The notes under the pieces: model-generated | What the model saw: only the letters and a program-made list of their open reading frames with translations | What the model was told of the DNA's origin: nothing | Database searches by the model: none | Part shown: positions 25,087 through 33,970 of the stretch, piece by piece | How the letters are laid out: each line of letters opens with the position of its first letter | Numbering within the stretch: position 1 is the stretch's first letter | Made by a program: the position numbers and the translations under genes | NCBI GenBank assembly: GCA_963744255.1 | Contig: CAVUSZ010000041.1 | Span: forward strand, 190,172-254,171 | Source: DATEDA01 sp963744255 | Lineage (GTDB): Bacteria; Pseudomonadota; Gammaproteobacteria; Burkholderiales; SG8-39 | DNA: 64,000 nt | Direction of reading: 5' to 3'

Positions 25087-25851
25087 TCAGGTGCCGGCAG
25101 CGAGCGCTGTGCCGCCGACCGGTGTGGCGGGCGATGAGGCATTGGCCGCCCTCATGGCCCAGTATTTTTGCGCGACGCTGTCGTACATGTTCCAGAACAG
25201 TTTGCAGGTGTGGGTCACGGCAAAGAGCGCTTCCTGCTGCATTTGCTCGTTGGTGCCGCATAGGTCGGCGACCAGGGAGATGCCTTCCTGCACGTGGCCA
25301 ACGTCTTCTTTCTGATGCACCGAGAAGAAACGCGTGTCGTCCGCCGTCAGGCTGTAGGTCTTTGCGAGCAGCAAATGCCGTCCTTCGCCGGCCTGAGTTT
25401 CGAGGCTTTGTCCCTCGCTCGCGATCATCACCGCCGCCGCGCCGATGTGGTACGTATCCTTGCCCTGCACTGCGGTGAGGCGATAGTCGATCAGCTCTTG
25501 CGTCTGCGGCGAAGGCCGGTGAGCGTCCCGTTCCGCGTCGGAGATGCCCTGCGCGCGGATGAAATCCTCCATCAAGTGCACGTGATTCTTGGTTTTCGAC
25601 AACCGCCCCGTTTCCTCTTCGAACAGATTGAAGAGCAAGCGGCGCTTGTGCGTGGGCAGCGGACAAAAGAAGAACAGGTGCTCGATGTACGTCAAGAAGT
25701 ACTTTGTGATCTGATAACCCTCGAGGGTGATCATTTTCAACAGTTTCCAGTTGGGTTCCGCGGTGAACAGCTCGCGGAAAATCGGATGGCTGAGCGTCAG
25801 TTGCTCCTCCAATGCGCCTCGCAGTTTGGTCGCGAAAGCCGGCTGGTCCAT
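25087..25851 (-). CDS. Haem-oxygenase-like diiron oxidase (HDO) family protein
   Basis: A 254-residue all-helical protein of the TenA/PqqC/HDO superfamily. Candidate iron ligands are E78/E79 in LFEEETG with H90, E146 in IASEGQ, and H179, D183 and H186 in SVHQKEDVGHV; the HxxxDxxH pattern is the hallmark of HDO enzymes such as UndA and CADD. Known relatives oxidise fatty acids to terminal alkenes, fragment amino acids or N-oxygenate amines, using two iron atoms assembled by the substrate. The gene leads the minus-strand cassette with the AMP ligase and ACP and is divergent from the FAAL across 235 bases. The likely substrate is an acyl or aminoacyl group on that ACP. This is inference. Confidence 0.85.
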   Translation of the reverse strand: MDQPAFATKLRGALEEQLTLSHPIFRELFTAEPNWKLLKMITLEGYQITKYFLTYIEHLFFFCPLPTHKRRLLFNLFEEETGRLSKTKNHVHLMEDFIRAQGISDAERDAHRPSPQTQELIDYRLTAVQGKDTYHIGAAAVMIASEGQSLETQAGEGRHLLLAKTYSLTADDTRFFSVHQKEDVGHVQEGISLVADLCGTNEQMQQEALFAVTHTCKLFWNMYDSVAQKYWAMRAANASSPATPVGGTALAAGT

Positions 25852-26086
25852 GATTGCACTCCCCGTGCATGCGCCGCGCGGCGGCGAACGAAATGATGAC
25901 TCGATTCCTGCCGCGACTATAAGAGATGTTTTCCGCGGCGGGTACCTGTCCCTTCGCGCAGCTACCGACGCCGCCCGCTTTTCGTCATCATTCGCGCCCT
26001 AGGAGCCGCGACCGCGGCGCTCATCGAGCGCGCGCGGAAAGGCGATACGTCAATCGGCCGCTTGATTACTTGCACATCTGCTCGAA

Positions 26087-28291
26087 ATGAATGATCAACA
26101 CGAATTGGCGCCGAACGGAGCGCCGAGCACCATCATCGACGCCTTGGCGGCGTGGCGGGACAACGCGCCGAATGAAGTGGCGATCAGGGTTCTGCATGAC
26201 GGCGAGAACGTGTCCGCACAGGCGACGTTTCTGGAGCTTCACGAGCGGGCGCTCGCCATCGCCGCGCTCTTGCGCCGGTGCTATGAACCGCATACGCGCA
26301 TTCTGCTATTGCTTCCCACCGGCCTCGAGTTCGTCCATGCGTTCTTCGGTTGCCTCGCGGCCGGGATGATCGCGGTGCCCGCCAACTCGCCGCTGCAATC
26401 GAAGCGAAAGAGTCAGTGGCAACGCCTACAGGCGATCGCCGCCGATAGCGGTGCCGAGTTGATCATCACGACGGCGAAAGTCGCCTCAGGCGTGCGTGAG
26501 ACGCAGGGCGCCGGCGAGCTGTTTACCCGCTGCAAAGTCGTCGACGTCGCTGAGATCGACACGCTTTGCGACGCTCGAGTGGAACCGCACGGCGGCGCCC
26601 CCGGCGCGCCCGGCGCGCGCGATATCGCGTTTCTGCAGTACACGTCCGGCACGACGGCAACGCCACGCGGCGTGGCGATCACCCATGCGAACGTGATGAA
26701 CAATCAGGAGGTCATCGCGAGCCTGATGGGGCATCGGAACGGAGTGGCCGGCGTCTCGTGGTTGCCGCTCCATCACGACATGGGGCTATCGGCCATCCTC
26801 CAGATGGCGAGCGTCGGGTTGCGCCTGACGTTGATGCCGCCCGCGGCTTTCATCCAGGAGCCCCTGCGGTGGCTGAGAGCAATCTCGGATTGCCGGGCCC
26901 ATAGCTCTGGCGGCCCGAACTTCGCCTACGAGCTGGTCGCGCGGGAGCTCCGGTCGAAGGCGGTCGGAGGGATCGATCTCAGCAGCTGGGAGGTCGCGTT
27001 CTGCGGCGCCGAGCCGATCAGGGAAAGGACGGTTACGGAATTCATCGAGCTCGCGTCGCCCCTGGGCCTGAGACCCAATGTGTTCTATCCCTGTTACGGA
27101 CTGGCGGAAGTCACCGTCGCGGCAACCGGCATCGACAAGGGCGCGGGGGCGAAGTATCTCGATGTGAGCCCCGAGCTGCTCGGCCAGGGGCTTTTGCAGG
27201 CCGACACTACTGGCCAAGGCGGCAAAAAGGTCATCTGCTGCGGTTCGCCGCGCGCCGGAAACGAAGTGCGGATCGTCGATCCAGACACGCTTGAGGCTCG
27301 TGGCGAGGATGAAGTGGGGGAAATCTGGATCAGAGGAAAGAGCGTCGGCAAGGGTTATTGGAACAACCCGCAGGCGACCGCAGCGATCTTCGCGGGCTAC
27401 GTGGCGAACGACGGCACCGGCCCCTACCTGCGTACCGGCGATCTCGGCGCCTTCCATGACGGCGAACTGTATATCACCGGCCGAGCCAAGGACATGATCA
27501 TCATCCGCGGCCGCAATCTCTATCCGCAGGACATCGAAGACGTCGTGCAAGACAGCGTGGCGGGGCTGACGCGGAACGGCGGAGCGGCGTTCGCAATCGT
27601 CGCCGGCGAAGAAGAGAAATTGGTCATCGTCCAGGAGGTCGGGCGGACATTGCTGCGAAATCTGGACAGCGCGGCGGTGCTGAAGGCTGTCGTTGCCGCG
27701 GTCGTCGAAGCGTTCGCGGTGACCCCACACGCGATCGTGCTGGTGCAGCCGGCGACCATCGAGAAGACCTCGAGCGGCAAGGTCCAGCGCTCGCTGTGCC
27801 GGCGGCATTACCTCCAGGATGAATTGCAGAAGGTCGCCTGCTGGACGGACCAGAACGAAGATGCAGGCGCGGTCGCAGCGCGGCATGGTGATGCCGCGAT
27901 CGTTCCGATCTCGGCCGGTGTGGCAGTGGCGAGGATGTATGTCGCGCGCCAAATAGCCGATGTGGTCGCGCGCCATCTGAAGGTCGATCCCGAGCGGATT
28001 TCCCTGACGACGCCGTGGGCGGAGCTTGGCTTGGATTCGGTGCGCGCCGTCAGGCTGGCGCAGCACCTTCAGGAGATGACGGGTATCCGCCTCGACTCCA
28101 CGGTGCTGTGGGAGTGCGCCAACATCGAGGAGCTAGCGGCGCGTATCGCCACAGTGCAGGAAGGTGACGCGGTGCGCTCGGCTTGGTTGTACGGCGGCCC
28201 CAAGGCGCACGCCTTGCGCAGCGAAGCGGATGTCAGGCGGCTGTCCGAGGAAGAAGCGACGGCGCTGCTCCTGAACGAGATTGCACGATAA
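26087..28291 (+). CDS. Fatty acyl-AMP ligase with C-terminal carrier domain (FAAL-ACP)
   Basis: The loading module of the assembly line, 734 residues. The FAAL domain has FLQYTSGTTATPRGV (A3), LPLHHDMGLSAIL (a FAAL-typical stretch), YPCYGLAEVTVAA (A5), LRTGDLGAFHDGELYITGRAKDMIIIRGRNLYPQDIE (A7-A8) and KTSSGKVQRSLCRRHYL (A10). The acyl carrier domain follows at about 625-700, with the attachment serine in ELGLDSVRAVRL, and a charged helical tail (RRLSEEEATALLLNEI) that looks like a docking element for the PKS. The enzyme adenylates a free fatty acid and transfers it to its own ACP. It starts 15 bases before, and probably in one operon with, the PKS gene. Confidence 0.95.
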   Translation: MNDQHELAPNGAPSTIIDALAAWRDNAPNEVAIRVLHDGENVSAQATFLELHERALAIAALLRRCYEPHTRILLLLPTGLEFVHAFFGCLAAGMIAVPANSPLQSKRKSQWQRLQAIAADSGAELIITTAKVASGVRETQGAGELFTRCKVVDVAEIDTLCDARVEPHGGAPGAPGARDIAFLQYTSGTTATPRGVAITHANVMNNQEVIASLMGHRNGVAGVSWLPLHHDMGLSAILQMASVGLRLTLMPPAAFIQEPLRWLRAISDCRAHSSGGPNFAYELVARELRSKAVGGIDLSSWEVAFCGAEPIRERTVTEFIELASPLGLRPNVFYPCYGLAEVTVAATGIDKGAGAKYLDVSPELLGQGLLQADTTGQGGKKVICCGSPRAGNEVRIVDPDTLEARGEDEVGEIWIRGKSVGKGYWNNPQATAAIFAGYVANDGTGPYLRTGDLGAFHDGELYITGRAKDMIIIRGRNLYPQDIEDVVQDSVAGLTRNGGAAFAIVAGEEEKLVIVQEVGRTLLRNLDSAAVLKAVVAAVVEAFAVTPHAIVLVQPATIEKTSSGKVQRSLCRRHYLQDELQKVACWTDQNEDAGAVAARHGDAAIVPISAGVAVARMYVARQIADVVARHLKVDPERISLTTPWAELGLDSVRAVRLAQHLQEMTGIRLDSTVLWECANIEELAARIATVQEGDAVRSAWLYGGPKAHALRSEADVRRLSEEEATALLLNEIAR

Positions 28292-28306
28292 CGAGCGCAC
28301 CGGATC

Positions 28307-31300
28307 ATGACCGACGCCGCGCCCGCTCCGGACTTGAGCCCAGTTAAGCAGGCGCTGCTCAAGATCCAGTCGCTGCGCCACGAGCTGGAGCGGCTGCGCG
28401 CGGCCGCGACCGAACCGATTGCGGTCATCGGCATGGGCTGTCGCTTTCCCGGCGGCGCCGATTCGCCCGGCGAGCTTTGGCGATTGCTGGAAAGCGAAAC
28501 CGATGCCATCGGCGAAGTGCCGGCGGATCGGTGGACCCACGAGGTCTATGACCCCGAGCCGGGCAAGCCCGGCAAGACGTATAGCCGTCACGGGGGATTC
28601 ATCGAGGGGGTCGATCAGTTCGATCCCGTATTCTTCGGCATCTCGCCGCGCGAGGCCAAGCTCATCGATCCGCAGCAGCGGCTGCTGCTGGAGGTCACCT
28701 GGCGGGCGATCGAAGATGCCGGATTCACTCGGGCGCATTTACAATCCAGTCGGACCGGAGTTTTCGTCGGCCTGTGCGCCGACGACTACGCACGGCTCAG
28801 CGAGCGCTCCTGGAACCGCGACAGCGCAATCGCGCACACCGGGCTGGGAACCGCGCGCAGCATCGCCGCGGGGCGCATCGCCTACATCTTCGGGTTTCAC
28901 GGTCCGGCCGTTCAGGTGGACACCGCGTGCTCCTCCTCGCTGACGGCGATCCATCTCGCCTGCCAGAGCTTGCGCAATCGGGAGTGCGATGTAGCGATCG
29001 CGGGTGGCGTCAATCTGCTGCTGTCCCCGGAAATGACGATCGCGCTGAGCGAGTTGCAAGCCCTTTCGCCCGCCGGCCGCTGCAAGACCTTCGATGCGAA
29101 GGCGGACGGTTATGTGCGGGGCGAAGGTTGCGGCCTGGTGGTCCTAACGAGGCTCGGCGATGCACAGCACGACGGGCGCGCCGTCAAGGCGATCATCCGC
29201 GGATCGGCGATCAATCACGACGGCAAGAGCAACGGGTTGACCGCGCCCAACGGGATGGCGCAACGGGCCGTGATCCGCGAAGCGCTGGCGAAAGCCGGCG
29301 TGACGCCGGTCGACGTGGGCTATATCGAAGCGCACGGCACCGGCACGCAGCTCGGCGACCCGATCGAGCTGAACGCGTTGCATGACGTCTTCTGCAAAGA
29401 CGTCGAGCGCGACCGGCCGCTCTATGTCGGCTCGATCAAGACCAATATCGGACACCTGGAGGGAGCGGCATCGGTAGCTTCCCTGACGAAGGTCGTTCTT
29501 GCCCTGCAGCAGGGCCGGATTCCCGCCAACCTGCACTTCGCCGAGCCGAGTCCGCATGTGGATTGGCGCACGAACTCGATCCGAGTCGTGGACAAGCAGA
29601 TGCCCTGGCCCGTCAATCGATCCGGCAAGCGGATCGCCGGCGTGAGCTCGTTCGGCATGAGCGGGACGAACGTCCACATGGTGCTCGAGTTGCCTACCGG
29701 GGCGCCGGCCGAAGTCGACGCCGACGGCTCGGTCGCCACCGCGACCGAACAGCAGCCCGTGGAGATCGTGCCGCTCTCGGCTCATTCCTTGCAGTCGTTG
29801 CGTCGGTCCGTCGACGATCACGTCCGATTCATCGAGCACAACGGCAATGTGGCCCTGAGCGATGTCGCCCATGCGCTGCGGCATCGCGACGCGTTCAAGC
29901 ATCGCATCTGCATCGTCGCCGCCTCGCGCGATGAGCTCAAGCGTGAATGGGCGATCAGAAGGGCGGCGCTCGATGCGCCGCGCAGCGACGGCGCCAACCG
30001 AGCGGGCCGCGGCAAGCTGGCGTTCCTGCTCACCGGCCAGGGTGCGCAGTATCCCGGCATGGCGCGGGGACTGTACGACCGATTCGCCCTGTTCAAGCAA
30101 GTGATCGATCACTGCGAGGACGCCTTCAAGACGCTGACCGGTGAATCGTTGGTGGCGGTGTTGTGGGGCGAGCAACAGGCGTTGATCGACCGGACGCGCT
30201 ATACGCAGCCCGCGCTGTTCGCGGTGGAATACGGCCTAGCACGCTTGTGGACGAGCTGGGGCGTGCACCCGGACTCTCTCATCGGCCACAGCGTCGGCGA
30301 GTATGCGGCGGCGTGCCTAGCTTGCGTATTCGCTCCGGAAGACGCATTCAAGCTCATCGTGGCGCGTGGCCAGCTCATGGAAGAGCTGACCGAGCCAGGA
30401 AAAATGTGCGTAGTTTTCGCGCCGGCTTCCACGGTGACGCCATTGTTGGCGGCGCACCGCGACGCGGTCGAGTTGGCGGCGGACAACGGCCCCAACAGCG
30501 TCGTGATCTCCGGACGCGCGGAAGTCGTCGACGCACTCGCGGCCAGGTTGAATGGCGACGGGATCGCGACCAAATACCTCCCCGTCTCGCGCGCATTTCA
30601 CTCGCCGCTCATGACGCCGATGTTGGCGCGCTTTCGCGAGGTGGCGGCCGCGGTTCGCTATGCTGAGCCCAAAATCAAGCTGGTCTCCAACGTCACCGGA
30701 ACCTTTGAATCGGCCCGCTTCGCGCAGGCCGACTACTGGGTGGAGCACGTCAGGGCCACCGTTCAGTTCAAGTGCGGCGTGGAGCGTCTATTCGACGACG
30801 GCGCCAGGACGCTGCTCGAGATCGGACCGGGCAAGGGCGTCGTGGGACTGGCGCGCGCTTGCCTTGGCGGGGCCCATCCCGCCGGCGCGGGCAGATGGCT
30901 GCATAGCTTCGAGCGCAAGCGGGACGACTGCGTCCAGCTACTCGCCACCCTGGCCGAGCTGTATGAATCCGGCGTAGAGATCGACTGGTCCCAATACGAA
31001 TCGAGTGAAACGCGCGCTCGGGCGTATCGACCGGTCGCGCCGCCGCATTACCCCTTGGACCGAGCGTCCTATTGGGTCACCGAACAGCGTGCGCCCAGCA
31101 AGCCCGTATGGCATCGATCCCCGCCGATCGATGGCGGCGTGCCAGAGACCAGCCTGCTCGGTCGCGAACTGGCATTGCCCGCCATGGCGGAGCGGCGTTT
31201 CGAAAATCCACTGCGTTTGTCGGCGTTTCCATTCTTGCGGGGCCACAAGGTGGCCGGCCGGGTCGTCTTTCCCGCCGCGGCGTTCATCGAGCTAGCGCTC

Positions 31301-33970
31301 CAAGCGGCAAAGCGGATGCGTGCGAATGGCAAGCCCGATGGCGACGTGCTGCTGCGGGACATCGTCTTCAGCAATCCGCTGATGCTGGACGAGGAGAGCG
31401 TTCGATGCTTGGGCATGGTGGTGAAGGACATCACGGCGGCCGGGTCCCGGTTCGAAATCTATGCCGCATCGCCGGAAGGGACAGCGGGGCGCGAGTGGGC
31501 GCCGCATTGTGCAGGCGAGCTGGCGGCGGGCGGGCAATTGCCGTCGGCGCCGACATTGGCGCAATTTCGCGGCGATTGCGCGGAGACGGTCGCCGTCGAA
31601 GACTTGTACGCCCGGTTGGGCGCGGCCGGGCTCCAGTACTCCGGCGTGTTCCGATCCGTCCGCACGATAAGCAAATCGCGTCGACGCGCCGTCGCCTATG
31701 TGAAGCTCGACAGGCCAGAGACCGGTGCCGAACGCTTCGAATTGCATCCGGCAGTGCTCGACGGCTGCTTCCAGGCGATCGCCGGGGCGCTGTGGAGCGA
31801 GGGCCTGAAGTCCGCTTATCTGCCGCTGCGGATGGCGAGCTTCGCATTCAATGCCCGGGCGTCGCTCGACCGCGTTTGGTGTTGCGCCGAGATAAAAAGG
31901 ATCGCGCGCGTCGTCGCCGTCGATCTGTTCTTGTTCAGCGAGACGGGCACACTTGTCGGGAAGATCGGCAATTTTCAGCTCGCGCCGGTCAACGTCGAGA
32001 AGGTTATCCGGCGCGATCGGGCTGCCGAGCAGCTCGTCTATGACTGGCAATGGCAGCCGTTGAGTGACGAGGCAGCCGATGCGCGCCCGGCGGGAGAGCG
32101 CGAGTACCTGATCGTGTCGTCGGGCTCGGCGGCAGCTACGCAAATCACCGAACAGCTACGCCGTCGAGGCGAGCGATGCTTCGTGCTCGATTGCGCGGAT
32201 TTGCACAATGGCTCAGTCACCGATTACCAAGCCGCCTTGCAGGAGCATGTGCATAGGGAGGGCGCATGGTCCGCGCAAGTGTTGCTCTACATCTGGCCCG
32301 ACGAGCCAGATGCGCGCCCGCCAGGAGCAGAACCCGACGCGGTCGCGCGGATGGCGAGCAACGACGCCGCGGCGTGTCAACGCGCCTATGATCGTTTCGC
32401 CCGCTTTTGGCAAGCCGTTGACAAAGTCCAATGGCCCGGAAAGGATCTCTGCATTGGCGTGGTCACATGTGGTGGGCAACGGCTGGACGGCGGCGATCGG
32501 GGATTAAGACCGGCGCATGCGGCGGCCTGGGGTATGGCGCGCTGCCTGATGCACGAGAGCCCCGATGCGAAGGTCCTCTTGATCGATACGTCCGACGACG
32601 ATGGCGCTGCGCCTGCGGCGGTCTTGGCGGCGCTCGATTGTGGACTACGGGGCGGAGAGTCGCAGCTCGCCGTGCGCAAGGGCGTCATCCATGTGCCGCG
32701 TCTGCGGCGACGGATGCCGAGCCGGAAGGCGACGCGCGGCATCGGCCCCGGCACCTACTTGGTCACCGGCGGTAGCGGTGCGCTCGGGACGCGCGTTGTC
32801 GAATGGCTGATCGACAAGGGTGCACAGCGGGTCGTATCGCTGAGCCGGAGACTGCCGGACGACGCGGAGCGCAAGCGGCTTGCCGCGCTGATCAAGCACC
32901 CTGACGTCACGTTGGAGTTCGCCGCCGCTGACGTGAGTGATGTGGACGCTGTGAACCACGTGATCGAGCAGATCCAGCGGGACGCGGGGCGGCCGCTGAA
33001 AGGCGTGTTCCATGCCGCCGGAGTGCTCCACGACGGCTTGCTGATCGCGCAAGACGCGGCGACGGCCGCCAAAGTCATGGCGCCCAAAGTCGCCGGAACG
33101 GCGAATCTCCACCGCTGTACCGCGCCGCTCGGCCTCGACTTCTTCGTGTGCTTCTCGTCGATCGCGTCCTGCGTCGGCTCCCCGGGGCAAGGCGCGTATG
33201 GAGCGGCCAACGCCTATATGGATGCCGTGAGCCGGTTGCGGAACGAGGCCGGCCTGTGCGGTCATGTCATCAACTGGGGACCCTGGGCCGGAAGCGGCAT
33301 GGCGGCGCGGCTCGACACCGACAAGAGGGCGCGCATCAAGGCGTTGGGCATTGCCGAGCTGGAGGTCGGCGAGGCCATGGCGGTACTGGAGTCGCTGATC
33401 GAGGAGCCGTGCGGCCAGAGCATCGTCTGGCAGGTCGACGTCGATACGCTGCTCGAGCAGGGGGCGATCGCTCGGCAAAGCGCGATCCTCGAACATCTGG
33501 CGAGCGGACGCGCGCGCGGCGCGCCGCGTGCGCAGCGGGCGACATCACCCGATTACCTCGAGCACTTGCGCAGCCTGGATCGAGCCGACTTGCTCGGCGA
33601 AGCCATCCAAGCCAGGCTGTTGGAACGACTCGCCCAAACGCTCAGCACGCCGCCCGACCGCATCGACGTCGGCGTGCCGCTCATCAGCCTTGGCATCGAT
33701 TCGTTGATGGCGACCGAGTTCAGAACCGCGATCCGCAACGAGCTGGGCGTGGATCTGTCGTTTGGCAGGCTGCTCGAAGGCGCCTCGCTCCGCGACGTCG
33801 TGCAAATGCTCGTCGACGCGCTCGGCGCCGGCAAATCGAGCGACACCGCCGCCCGTGCCAGCGAGGACCGTCGCGAGAACGATGTCCCCGCCGTTGCCGT
33901 CGCCAAGCGCCTGGATGCGGTGTCCGCCGAAGCTACCTTTGCGAAGGAACTGGAGAGCGGCGTGCTATGA
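28307..33970 (+). CDS. Type I polyketide synthase, KS-AT-DH-KR-ACP
   Basis: An 1887-residue single-module PKS. KS (about 38-460): active Cys in VDTACSSSLTAIH near residue 207, His in YIEAHGTGT and in TNIGHLEGAA. AT (about 570-860): GHSVGEYAAAC, and SRAFHSPLM at the specificity site, which favours malonyl-CoA. DH (about 945-1220): HKVAGRVVFP with the catalytic His and LDGCFQA with the Asp. A structural KR half then leads to the KR (about 1480-1690), with GGSGALG for NADPH and the Ser, Tyr and Asn in SSIAS and GAYGAANA. ACP near residue 1795: SLGIDSLMA. No ER or MT is seen. It should extend the FAAL-loaded acyl chain by two carbons to an alpha,beta-unsaturated thioester. Its stop overlaps the NRPS1 start (ATGA), so the two are coupled. 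Confidence 0.96.
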   Translation: MTDAAPAPDLSPVKQALLKIQSLRHELERLRAAATEPIAVIGMGCRFPGGADSPGELWRLLESETDAIGEVPADRWTHEVYDPEPGKPGKTYSRHGGFIEGVDQFDPVFFGISPREAKLIDPQQRLLLEVTWRAIEDAGFTRAHLQSSRTGVFVGLCADDYARLSERSWNRDSAIAHTGLGTARSIAAGRIAYIFGFHGPAVQVDTACSSSLTAIHLACQSLRNRECDVAIAGGVNLLLSPEMTIALSELQALSPAGRCKTFDAKADGYVRGEGCGLVVLTRLGDAQHDGRAVKAIIRGSAINHDGKSNGLTAPNGMAQRAVIREALAKAGVTPVDVGYIEAHGTGTQLGDPIELNALHDVFCKDVERDRPLYVGSIKTNIGHLEGAASVASLTKVVLALQQGRIPANLHFAEPSPHVDWRTNSIRVVDKQMPWPVNRSGKRIAGVSSFGMSGTNVHMVLELPTGAPAEVDADGSVATATEQQPVEIVPLSAHSLQSLRRSVDDHVRFIEHNGNVALSDVAHALRHRDAFKHRICIVAASRDELKREWAIRRAALDAPRSDGANRAGRGKLAFLLTGQGAQYPGMARGLYDRFALFKQVIDHCEDAFKTLTGESLVAVLWGEQQALIDRTRYTQPALFAVEYGLARLWTSWGVHPDSLIGHSVGEYAAACLACVFAPEDAFKLIVARGQLMEELTEPGKMCVVFAPASTVTPLLAAHRDAVELAADNGPNSVVISGRAEVVDALAARLNGDGIATKYLPVSRAFHSPLMTPMLARFREVAAAVRYAEPKIKLVSNVTGTFESARFAQADYWVEHVRATVQFKCGVERLFDDGARTLLEIGPGKGVVGLARACLGGAHPAGAGRWLHSFERKRDDCVQLLATLAELYESGVEIDWSQYESSETRARAYRPVAPPHYPLDRASYWVTEQRAPSKPVWHRSPPIDGGVPETSLLGRELALPAMAERRFENPLRLSAFPFLRGHKVAGRVVFPAAAFIELALQAAKRMRANGKPDGDVLLRDIVFSNPLMLDEESVRCLGMVVKDITAAGSRFEIYAASPEGTAGREWAPHCAGELAAGGQLPSAPTLAQFRGDCAETVAVEDLYARLGAAGLQYSGVFRSVRTISKSRRRAVAYVKLDRPETGAERFELHPAVLDGCFQAIAGALWSEGLKSAYLPLRMASFAFNARASLDRVWCCAEIKRIARVVAVDLFLFSETGTLVGKIGNFQLAPVNVEKVIRRDRAAEQLVYDWQWQPLSDEAADARPAGEREYLIVSSGSAAATQITEQLRRRGERCFVLDCADLHNGSVTDYQAALQEHVHREGAWSAQVLLYIWPDEPDARPPGAEPDAVARMASNDAAACQRAYDRFARFWQAVDKVQWPGKDLCIGVVTCGGQRLDGGDRGLRPAHAAAWGMARCLMHESPDAKVLLIDTSDDDGAAPAAVLAALDCGLRGGESQLAVRKGVIHVPRLRRRMPSRKATRGIGPGTYLVTGGSGALGTRVVEWLIDKGAQRVVSLSRRLPDDAERKRLAALIKHPDVTLEFAAADVSDVDAVNHVIEQIQRDAGRPLKGVFHAAGVLHDGLLIAQDAATAAKVMAPKVAGTANLHRCTAPLGLDFFVCFSSIASCVGSPGQGAYGAANAYMDAVSRLRNEAGLCGHVINWGPWAGSGMAARLDTDKRARIKALGIAELEVGEAMAVLESLIEEPCGQSIVWQVDVDTLLEQGAIARQSAILEHLASGRARGAPRAQRATSPDYLEHLRSLDRADLLGEAIQARLLERLAQTLSTPPDRIDVGVPLISLGIDSLMATEFRTAIRNELGVDLSFGRLLEGASLRDVVQMLVDALGAGKSSDTAARASEDRRENDVPAVAVAKRLDAVSAEATFAKELESGVL

